The position numbers and the translations under genes were made by a program. From the NCBI GenBank assembly GCA_030141605.1, contig JAQGDQ010000227.1, positions 100,001 to 164,000 on the forward strand: a stretch of DNA of 64,000 nucleotides, given 5' to 3'. Shown piece after piece: positions 53,736 to 64,000 of this stretch. Under the pieces are notes generated by a model that did not search any database, had not been told where the DNA came from, and saw nothing but the letters and a program-made list of their open reading frames with translations. Source of the DNA: Tubiluchus corallicola. Taxonomy: Eukaryota > Priapulida > Priapulimorpha > Priapulimorphida > Tubiluchidae. Numbering within the stretch: position 1 is the stretch's first letter; every line of letters starts with the position of its first letter.

Positions 53736-56700
53736 TTGAAGCTATGACGATTATACATCATGCAGTTTTTGGTTTTCTAAGTCGGCTGAGAGAATCCAGT
53801 AACCTGTTTATATAAATATTATAGCCAGTTTTGAACTCGGGCAAAGATGTCCACTTTAAGCACCGATTTCAGGTAAATTTTTGACTGCTGTTTAAAATTC
53901 GACAACTATTTTTTAAAAACTGAGTAAGATGTGTGGTTTCACCGGTTTGTGCCAATCTGCATTCGCATGACCAGTTCGTGCAGAATACTTATTTTACCGA
54001 AGCGTCATTATTGTTAACTGTCGCTACGAGCTTACGATCACGTGGTTTTCCCGCCATTTTGCGCGCTATTAAGTGTCTGCTTGCTGTTTGTTGGGTTCCG
54101 CTTTTTAAAACTTACTTAATTTAGTAGACTATTTACTGTGTTAAAAGCTGGCATGACGAAAAATACCTGCATGTGATTTTTCTTGCTTGTCAGTTTGTGT
54201 GCTATACAGTTCTTGGGGTCTCAGCGCTAATCGACTTGAAGGTACTACGGAAGACCAGTGCCGACTGGTAGGTACTACGGAAAGATTTTTAGAGTAAATT
54301 TGTTATAATTTTAAAGTGCTAGTGTGCTACACCTGTTGCTTACATATTGGTTTGTACTACGTTGACCGACGCGGATACCAATTTTATTTATCTTATTCAT
54401 TTTATTCAACGCTTTGGCCCAGAACAACAGCTTCTGATCATCTTTAAAATTGCACTTGGTGGTCGTAATAACAACTGATTTACTCGCCTTACTGTGCCAT
54501 ACAGTTGCTTTAGTTTCAGATATGGCACTGCATTTTGGGCATCCATATCTCGCTTGTTGTTGTTGTTGCCAAGTACATGTACAGCTCTACACTGTACACA
54601 TCTGCGTCCTGGTAGTGGTATGCCAAAGGTGGCTAGCTAAGATAAGCAGGTCAGCAGCAACAGTATATTTGATATTGTTATGGTCCTTCTGATAACTGTG
54701 AGAGACTTTCAAAATTTTAACTGTTGCTAAACTAAATCATTATGATTTTTAAATTAATGCAGCAAAATATATTATGTTATGGCAAATCTCAACTGTTGCA
54801 CGCATGTACGCAAATATCGCATTATTCATCTACATGTTGTAACCCAATTTGTGAATTCTCCACATCAAAAACTGGCTGTCATTGTTAATTCTTTGTATGT
54901 GGCAGTTTCATTTGCCTAATCATAACAGTTCTGGTCTGTCACAGCACACGCTTCTTACAATGTAATACTTTTAGTTTTAGTCCAATATCTCAAAATGCTC
55001 AAGGCTGACAAAGGGCCTTTAATATTATTGAGAGAAACTGCCAGAATATGAGAAAACTGCTGAGAAAAACGCACCTATGATGAAAAAAAATGTGTTCTGG
55101 CTGCCGGACTACGTGAACTGCTACCGTTCTTGAAATTAAGATTAAAACAGCTTAAACTATTAATTATATATGATACTTATTCAGGCTCTAACTTAATCAG
55201 ATAAGTCTAGTGGGATTATGTAAACTAACAGTACTTATGAAATGTTGAGCTTTAAGGCCTGTCATGATCAAAATGGACTGTGTAGTTTGAAGCATTCGAC
55301 TTAGGAAATCAAAGACCTTTGCTTTTCAAATCTAGGCTCATTCCTGACTTTCCACGTGTCTGGTTTCAAATTTTCAGTAATTGTGTGCTTATCCTGTTGT
55401 TGTGAACTAGTTACTATAATGAAACCATACAGGGCATGCATACTTCCAGTGAAAGGTCACACGTGCTTAGGATTATTTAGAATGGTCAAAAATGTTTTTT
55501 TCCCACAATTGACATTGTCGTACTTTCACTGCAATCCCTAAAGGGAGTGTGACTGGAACTGTGTGATTAAGCAACATTGTTGTTTTTGTTTGAAATCATC
55601 AGTGGTAGATGGTACATCCTTTTATAAGTAACATAATATTGTGTTCTCCCCTTGTAATACAGCTCTGATTTAGTTTATGAATAGCATGTGGCCTAGATGA
55701 TGATAACAACAGTATATATATATAAGAAGTATATGATGGTGGTGACAACGTGTAGCCGTTTATCACGCCTGCATTATTGCGTCACGGCGTATGTGACCCT
55801 ACTTATGAGTAAAAACTATTCTTTTCCCTGTAGTATTTTTGCTAGGGTTTGCGGAGTAACACACGTTTTATTTGGCAACGAATTGTTACAGCACATACAT
55901 TCACCCACGGAATACTTTCGCATTCCGTTTTGCGTTTGTTAAAACCTGTTGCGTGGTTTATTCCGTAGGGTGTGTACATACTAATATGTTGCAGGTATTT
56001 ATATGCACCTGGACACGCAAAAACGCAATAAACGCGTCTACCGTCTGGTAAACACGGCCGTATCCTCTTTCAAGCCCTAGATGGCGCTACACAGTTAAAA
56101 TGCAGTGAACTTTTCGCTTGGCTTGTTTGATTGTATTTGTTTACTTATAGTTGTATAAACCTAAAAGAAAATATCTAGGCGTTAGGTGCATTAGTTGTTT
56201 GTAGGTGTACATCTTAAATTTTTTTCTTTAATTATTTTTTACCATTTTTTAACTGGAAAATACCAGTGTTTATACTACAGTTCTCTAGCTATTTACTTTC
56301 TCTACAGTTGTATCCAGCGGTGCTTGCAAAACTGGCTAACAGGTGGAGGCACGGGATTGACGCTTGTGTAGCTTGAGCTCTTAGCAAATTTATCTTGGTA
56401 TAACATTGTAGTTATTATTGATATTATTATTTTTATTAGGCAGTAGTATACTCTAAATTAGAAAGTCAGTTAAATAATTATCATTAATTCAAGAATTTTT
56501 ATTTGGAAACTAAATAAGCAACAATTGTTGTGGTTTGTAAAAAAAACAGAAATGTCTCAGCTTGGCAACTTACTGACATTTAAAGTTTTGGACTGCTTTT
56601 ACTCCACCGCTTATATTCACACAATAACTTTGCGTTTTTACTGTTTTAAATTGTCAACTTTTTTCTGAATAAGATTTTTTTTTTTTTTAAAAGTTGTTTC

Positions 56701-57944
56701 AAAGTGATTAACCATATTTAAGGACTTGCTGAAAATGACAAAAAGTAGATACCCATTTGCAAATATTCAAAAAAAGTGCTGATTTCAATAAATATTTCAT
56801 GTCACTGTGGCAAAAGTGCTTTTGCGAATTTTAAATTTATCCCTTCATGTCAGAAACGAAACCAAAAAATTGAATTTTATTTAAAAGTGGCAATTAAAAC
56901 GTCCGAATTTCTAACAGCTTTACAAACAGTACATACGTATTACTATTTTTATATTTTTTTATGAAATTGTTAGTCCATGAAGTATAAATGTAAAAGGGCA
57001 GCCCAGAGGAAAGATACATAGAAAAATGAATTGCGTTCACCATAGACGCCAGGTTACTCAGGCTAAGCTCACTGCATAGTTTGTAATATATGCTCCACGT
57101 GATCTGTTATAAAGTCACAGAAAAAAATCACAATTTTGGTTAGGAAAAAAATCACAGGAAAAAGTCACAATTAATTTTACCCGAGGTTTGGGATAGGGAT
57201 AGGGGTTGAAGTTAGGGTATTTGTCTTTTTCTCCTGCCTTTTTTCTCGTGACTTTCTACTTGGATTCGCGCTGTGTAACTTTTGGTTGAAACTTACAGAT
57301 GTAATCTGTTGTGTAAGAAGATAAAATACTGATGATTATTATTACTATACTTATTATTATTATACTGATAATTTACTAAATTGGCGATCATAGTACATAA
57401 AATCCAGTCCATGTCATAACAGTTATAAGCGGCAACGTGCATATGCACCGAAAGCTCAAAACATTCAGAAAACTTTTGTTGGTTATTTATCAGCCTCCAA
57501 CCGCCTCAGCGCGACTTATTAAACGAGCGTCAGAATTTTATTTCTTGAGCCGGCCAAAGCTTTAATAGTACTGCACGGTCGGGGTGGCAATCAGTCAGCT
57601 AAAAAATCAATTAAATCAATATCGTTTTAGTTGTGTCCAGTAAAGTTTCTAAGACACACGCATTTAGCATGTATAAACGTACAGTAATGCTGACATGCTA
57701 AACGTACAACGTTCCGTGTAGGTGCAGGGTTCTATCCGCGTTTAACTACTTTTCATTAAAATCTCATATTTTAGTACAAAATGCAACCCGGGGTGGCTTT
57801 GTTCGTGGCCGTAAAACTTAATGAAACTCAATAAATTCACTTTGCTCCCATAGTGAAAATGCCGCTTCTATTTTTCAATAAGCCCTGAATATTACCTAAT
57901 GGCTGACAGTAAATTTAATCTCGCTAAAATCCAGGAAATTTTTC

Positions 57945-58123
57945 ATTGGCTAATGCAAATGAACTCGCGGCTAGACGCGCCCCCGATTGGCTAATGCAAA
58001 TGAGGGTGTAGAATGGGCGGGATTTCATTGGATGTAGTATTGACCCTTTGACTTTAAACTTAATATTGTACAGAGGAAAGCTATGTCGTGTATGCGAACG
58101 AGTTAAAGCTTTTTTAAAAAATG
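57945..58123 (+). promoter_or_regulatory. Candidate promoter with repeated CCAAT and octamer motifs, then ATG|GTAAGT
   Basis: ATTGGCTAATGCAAATGA occurs twice (57945-57962 and 57986-58003), each joining an inverted CCAAT box to the octamer ATGCAAAT. A third ATTGG is at 58027-58031, with GC-rich GACGCGCCCCC between. At 58121 an ATG is followed at once by GTAAGT, a perfect donor, so a first exon could end at the start codon. This would be a plus-strand gene whose coding exons lie beyond 64000. Identity unknown. Confidence 0.4.
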
Positions 58124-58533
58124 GTAAGTGGGACGCCCTGCCTCAGCTTCTCTGCGGTTAAGCAAAGAAATGCTGAATATCTGAAGGAGTTGTTTATAGG
58201 ACTTCCACTATTATACCCCTGCACGTGTTGCTTCAAATCACTGTAGCTGTCGCCTTTTTGTATGTTCAAAAAACCGCTTTAAAAATAAATTACTACGAGA
58301 ACAGGCGGTTTGGGAATCGTAAATATACGCCGTGCCTGGATAAAATAAAATAAAAAAAAATCCGCAAATACTTTTGCCCAGGCTTAGCATGGCAGACTGT
58401 CTGGATCCTTATTCAAATGTTTAAAATATTTTAAGAAACCGCTTGTATTTTACGCTTGAAGTGTAGTAATTTTTAGGATGAAGATATAATAAAACTTGTG
58501 AAGTAGTCGCTTGCCTGTGTGTATTTGTGTGTG

Positions 58534-58578
58534 TCAGTCAGTCAGGTAGTCAGTCAGTCAGTCAGTCAGTCAGTCTGT
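58534..58578. repeat. (CAGT)n microsatellite
   Basis: About ten CAGT units with one GGTAGT interruption and terminal CTGT variants. Confidence 0.85.
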
Positions 58579-60662
58579 CTGAGGACAGTCTGTAGTTCGT
58601 GTGTTGAGGTAAAAGTAATTTTTTTTCAGTTAAGCTAGGCGTGATTTCTCTCTACAATAGTTCGATCTTGAGATCGTTCCCTCAAGAATCGATCAGTAAT
58701 TAATATCAGAAGTTATCATATGAAAATGGTGGAAAGGTAGACAAGTATGTCACCTAGGAAACCATGTCGAGGCTTTACCTTGCAAACATCATTTCATCTT
58801 CATGGTCAACCGTTAATGGTCAATTTTCACTGGTCAGAACATTGCAGCATGTAGGAGGGCACGCACGGTTGTCTTGAAACACGTTTGTATTTCAAACACG
58901 TATAGGAAATAAAGTGCTGCTTAGACCACCGGTCACTTACTAGTCACTACATATGCTTCTCTACTTGCCGAGAACTTTCGTTTCTTGACTTAAGTTAAAT
59001 TATTACATTTATTAGATAATTTATTAGGAGATAGACAATAAGGTTTATTGTTGAAATTGTGGGTACAAGTCTGTCTCTCGTTAAATCACATATCTGTCAC
59101 ACCATGGACTAATTGGGATGACGACCTATGCGCATTTGTTAATGAGCGCCCAAATTTTCGCTATTGTAGTTTCTGGGCAAGAGCGACACGTCGTTTGTGA
59201 CCATATTTGTGAAACGGATATTTCTGAAGCCGTGAATTACTGTCTTGTTTTAATTAAGGCGTCAGATACGTAAATAAAGTTTGACTTCTTTTTGGATAGG
59301 CCTATATTTGCAAGTTAAATTGACAAACACAATTGCGCTGTTTTTGTATGACCTTTGTATAGTGTGAAATGTCTCAGGACTTCAACACAAATCAATCGTG
59401 AACCTGATATATCTACCGCTACTACTCTAATCTTGTCTATTTCCTCCCTTTCTGGTTGATACCAGAGCCTATTTGATATACGATGTGTGCTAGCCATAGT
59501 TAAAGTAATTAATTTGTTTGCTCTTTACATAAAAAGCAATTATGTAGTAGGTTGATAGTCGTAAATTAAAAGAACAGTCGCCAAAAGACTGGACAGCCGT
59601 GTGTTCTATCGATGCGTTTCTTATGTATAAGCTATTGTAAGTTACCAATGAAATATCATCACAGTCAACGTAATTTTGTTGTAGCTACGCAAATTTGCTT
59701 TAGCCTATAGTACTTTTGTACAGTTTTGGCCAGATGGGGCGTGATGAAAATGTTTTAGATGAAAAATGCATTTCCGTGCATGCAATGTTTCGAACATTTG
59801 AATAAACATTAGTCTTTGTTTGGTTAGTTCAGTGTAACACGAAGTTCTTGTTGATATCATACTTTGAGAGTTTCACTTTTGCGTATTGTGAACACAATGG
59901 GATATTTTCCTACTGTGAAGAGGGGGGGGAGTGCAACTTATAGTGGGTTAATTATTTAAAGGAGGGCAAACGCCTACGTATTACACGTAGCTGTGGCTAT
60001 AATTTTGTTTCGACTCTGCCGTCTTGGGAATGCATACAGGTGAAAAATAATAGATTTGCAAATTGGACGAAAATCTCTGTATTAGTTTTTGCTTAGGTGT
60101 TTTCTGAAGATGGTTTGAGAATAAAGGGTCGTTTACGTTTGTCCTTGTTTGGACGGGGACGGTTGCTTCTCGCATTGGCTAGGAGATCTAGATGGTCGAG
60201 TGTCCTAGCTTAATTCGTCTGCCCTCGATACGACAGGCATTGGGTTCGATACTAGTCTTGGTAGGTTCTCGAAGCATAAGTCACACTAGTTGGTCTAAGA
60301 AAAGGCGTGTCCAGGGACTGACGGAACAACTTACGTTTATGATGGGTTAATGAATTCATAAATTTGTAGGTTCATGCATTAATGTTTGTGTAAAAACAGT
60401 TCGCATCTCTGCGTGATATATTGGACTTGGATATAGAACAGACTGGATAAAAGATTCTTTAAAAAACCCAGTAAGACAGTCGTGCTTTCTTGTGAGCTAA
60501 TGTCGCCTCCTTAACTTTTTGTGGTGGAAAAGATTAAGCCCAATAATAGATCTGAGTGCAAGCTGTCCTGCGTTAACTCACTCTTAATTAGTTGCCCTAT
60601 AGAAAGTCTGATTTAAAGCTTGGTAATAAGTGAACTGCATTTATTTAAAGTCAAACGGTTCT

Positions 60663-60757
60663 GTCAGTCTAATGTTTAAACTATCAATCTTATACGATTG
60701 TTCACAAACAGTCTAATGTTTAAACTATCAATCTTATACGAATGTTCATAAACAGAA
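60663..60757. repeat. 48-bp tandem duplication
   Basis: CAGTCTAATGTTTAAACTAT followed by CAATCTTATACG and its continuation is repeated twice, with few differences (GATTGTTCACAAA, GAATGTTCATAAA). Confidence 0.8.
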
Positions 60758-62754
60758 ACAGGTAAGTATTAATTACCTGTGGAAAAATGATCGAACTGTG
60801 ATTAAGCTGCCAATGTAGCGGTTTGAGCACAATGCAAATTTATAGGCTAAATGCGTGATAATTTCTCGCTGTTTTGCAAGTGTGTGAAGGTACGCGGGGC
60901 TTTCATGTATTTTATGAAAAGCCAAGTTCCTGCACAACAATTTAATTACGTTAAACATTCGCAAGATTTATTACAGATGCCGATTTTTTTCCGACTTCTC
61001 TAATTAGCCCGGCGAGTGCGTTTCGGTCGTTACCCCTTTTCAGTTGCTATAAAAGCTTGCACCTCTTCTGTTAGGGGTGCTCATTTGCATAGGAGCGACC
61101 TTGGCTTTTTGTTCTACCCTCTACCCGCTTTGCATTGAACTCAAACACATGTGCACCTATATATCTTATTTTTTGCATTTTAATCAGGCAGCCCAAGCCG
61201 CAGCTGCCTCATTAAATTTAATCTGCTCAAATTTGGCTGCAAAATTTTCCCATTGGCAAGACGCCCAGGACACATTCTGTTTATTGTTGCGCAAGAGGTT
61301 TGTGTATTCTTGCTGGACACACCTGCTCCGGGAGCCGATGTTGGTGAAAATTCTGGCGACCGTGACTACTCTATCTGATTCTGGATTAATTCTTGTGGTC
61401 TTTGGTTGGGGTCGCTTACTTCTGTACGAGTCACCGTTGTTGTCATTGTCCTGTTAGGCAGTTATTATAAAGGAATTGTTGGATCTCCATAATTCGGTCA
61501 CCAAAACGTTGTTGAAAGGCAAAAATACGCAGTTTACGCCCGTTTACCGATTATAAGTTCAAAGCTAGCAGAACTACACGTGAGAGATCTCAGACCAGCT
61601 CTGCTATATTGAGTCACAAGGTTCTGGGTTCAATACCTAATTTTTTTAGCGCTTCCTTCTTCAGTTGCTCAGCTGTGTGGTTTTTTATTGTAAGCTTTAT
61701 GTTTTTCTCAATGCGTGTGTTTTCTGTATCTTCTGTATATCTTATGTATAATATTTTCTGATTACGTATTTGTGTTTGGATTTAACACAACCCAGAGTGT
61801 CTGAATTTCGATTTTGTCTGAATTAAGGCTGCTAACGCTGCGATTTGGGGATCTGTTACAAACTTACATTTTCATACCACAATTTTCGGGAGGGGGGGGA
61901 ACCTGTTGATCGTAATTCTCATTGCGTGTGAATTAGACTTTCCTCTCCACTTTTCACATTAAAATCAATCAGTTTTGAGATTGAGAAGACTGAGAAAACG
62001 AAAAGAAGACCCCCAAATTTTTAAAACCAAGTGCTCTGTATAAAAATTGTGTATTTTTTTCCTGGTAGCGATTAAAACCATGTAACATTCATAGGATGTA
62101 CCAAAAATTCTATTCAGTATGTATTGCGGATTTCCAGTTGTTGTTTTCTAAGGTAAAACACGCGGTGGAGAAAGATAGATGAGTAGAAAGATCTGGAGGT
62201 AATTAACTATGTAAAAGTAATTGTTTATAAAACGCTTTCTAAACTATGCAATCGTGGGCTGAAATTGAGATTAAAAATGAGAGTGCAATGCACGTATGAC
62301 TGATGTTTTTGAATCAAGCACAATTGTAGTACTTGTAATGCATCATAATCTAGGGTATTACGTCACTCTAATTGAACTGTATATGTAGCTGACATATGAA
62401 TTGTTTTAGGTGCACTTATGTTTGAGCAGCCGCCTTGCTGGGAGATTCTCCTTAACTTAGCTTTTTCCCTGTTAAGGTTAAGCATCACAGGATGTCGACT
62501 GCTGTGTGCCAAAGTGTATCTTCTTCCGTAACAGCAGGACAAATGTGATCCTTTTAAAAAGATCTTTAAATCATTGAGGGATGAGTATGGTTGTGTTCAG
62601 CATCCAAATTGCATGTTTCTCTACAGTTGCCTAATGGTCAGTGTATGCTGAACTGCTAAGGGTATTTATTATTATTTTTTAATTGGTATATCAATTAATT
62701 GAATATAAACTGGTATTTTAATAAGCCTTTTCATAGTTCCAGCGATTGATGGTG

Positions 62755-63060
62755 ATCGTGAAAAGGTCAAAGATTAAGTGTACCAGACAACGCATTTGTG
62801 TGCACTTGACAACGCCTCGCAGAGCATGGTATTGTAATAGTAACAGTTTTAACATCTAACTCTAACCTTACCTAGCTCATTTTTTCTTGTTCCTAAGCAA
62901 GTTCCCGCTAGTAAATCATTCTATGCATAGACTAATGCATAATTAAGTAAAGTCTACGTAAAACAATCGAATTTGTTGAACTGATGCAGCAGGCAATTTT
63001 GCTTTACCCACATGTCACGTGATGGTTGTAGTTAAGACACATTGCCATGATATACTTAAC
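62755..63060. mobile_element. Inverted-repeat element, copy 2
   Basis: An inverted copy of 43771-44049: it starts TTAAGTGTACCAGACAACGC (62775) and ends near CATTGCCATGATATACTTAA. Similarity seems to continue leftwards (TGATCGTGAAAAGGTCAAAG), so the true ends may lie slightly outside the TTAAGTGTACC repeats. Confidence 0.6.
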
Positions 63061-64000
63061 GTTTAACCTACAGCAACTGTGCGTGCGCACAGCGAAACTG
63101 TGAAAAAGCTTATTTAACATAGCCAGTGGTTCTTAATTAATGCAAAATTAAAAGTGAGCAGAAGCGGCCATCATGCAGCTGATTTGTTCTTTGTTTGTGA
63201 TCAAAATGTCAAATGTTCCCTTTACCATGTGGCTCTTACACCCACTGGGGTCATTAGACTTTCCTGGGTATTTCAATAGTTATTAGTGGGTGGGGAGGCA
63301 GGGCAATGATGAGCCAGGTGATATCATCTGTATACACACTCATTACTAAACAGTTTGACATTAATGAATGATCTCTTGTCAATGAACTGTATTTTATTGA
63401 TAAATGAACTTTTAGTGTTGTTTTTAGGATGTGAATTTCTTTGTCAAGCAGCTGTCACAGAATTGGCTAATTAAACGCTGACCAAACCAGTGGGAGCCAC
63501 GACCAGACCAGGCGAGATAAAGAAGAGAATTTGGTGCTCTGACACACACTGGCAGTTGCTATTTTAAGAATTAGTAATTTTATAAAGCTCTTTACGTCTT
63601 TTATGTGCAGTTTTTTTATGTTTTTCGTAATAAATTTTTCCACTACTTATAGGGTTTCCATCTCCAGCCTGAAAATCAACACGAAGCACTAATTTCGTTT
63701 GAATGTTTATCTGTTCTTCATGTGCACTTTGGAAGGACTGGTCGCCCATCCAGAAATCAGCCGAATAATCTGTGGCTGATTAGTGAGCACTGGTTAACTG
63801 TCATTGGTATACTTTCTTACTCTTCTTGTGTGATAGTAGTTTCCTTGCATTGAAGTGCAACTGTACAGAAATAATGGGCTGTTGCATGCAGCAAAGTCTG
63901 TTGCACCTACTTCTGACACTTTGCTGCCTGATTCTGAAGAATTATTCTCGGTAATAAGCTATGTTGCAGTCCTGCCACCAGCATTCAGCATTAGTAGGAT

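Larger units (their letters stand above)
48788..57940. other. Region upstream of CK2 alpha, no gene recognised
   Basis: No conserved exon on either strand. The first few hundred bases should hold the CK2 alpha promoter and any 5' UTR exon, but I see no clear site. The minus frame stays open from 48787 up to 48973 without resembling CK2. The region has fragments of repeats (49785-49835, 50181-50512, 53540-53735) and otherwise AT-rich unique-looking sequence. Confidence 0.5.
58131..64000. other. No conserved coding exon recognised; possible first intron
   Basis: I found no recognisable protein block on either strand. A 126-codon open frame at 61077-61457 resembles no family I know. GCTATAAAAGC at about 61047 looks like a TATA box but has no gene to go with it. 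A CAGT tract, a 48-bp duplication and one inverted-repeat element are listed separately. Confidence 0.45.

Noticed and set aside
61077-61457. 126-residue open frame with an Ala-rich stretch
   Set aside because: No recognisable domain, no splice or promoter support beyond a possible TATA box, and no match to any family I know.

Overview
The window is nuclear DNA of an animal, most likely a marine invertebrate. It is AT-rich, the genes are split by GT-AG introns, and much of the non-coding sequence is short non-autonomous DNA transposons and minisatellites. I cannot assign a phylum from the sequence. Genes were found by spotting conserved protein blocks and joining exons by splice sites and codon phase. 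Every junction below was checked for phase, and every coding exon length agrees with the translation.

Four conserved genes are present. (1) 87-4616, plus strand: the 3' part of a PDE7-type cAMP phosphodiesterase, with its 5' end outside the window. (2) 12767-24655, minus strand: a complete seven-exon CDK2. (3) 26693-27802, plus strand: a complete two-exon proteasome subunit alpha-4 (PSMA4) with a GC-AG intron. (4) 34570-48787, minus strand: a complete twelve-exon casein kinase 2 catalytic alpha subunit. CDK2 and PSMA4 are head to head, with about 2 kb between their start codons. At about 57.9-58.1 kb a promoter-like block (repeated CCAAT plus octamer motifs) precedes an ATG that abuts a splice donor. 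It may start a further plus-strand gene whose other exons lie beyond the window.

Repeats fill most of the rest. Two families flanked by TTAA (four or five copies each) are scattered over 1-54 kb. hAT-like MITEs (8-bp target duplications), TA-flanked Tc1/pogo-like MITEs and a tRNA-derived SINE are also present, some nested. Three minisatellites (30, 35 and 30 bp) lie in introns of CDK2 and CK2 alpha. They produce long but spurious open frames.

The genes are not an operon-like system. All are housekeeping or signalling genes (cAMP breakdown, cell-cycle kinase, proteasome, CK2). The most notable observations are five R-R-x-S motifs in the long tail of the cAMP phosphodiesterase, a possible alternative last exon of CK2 alpha, a transposon insertion with a duplicated empty site beside it, and nested MITEs. 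I found no clear new biological system.
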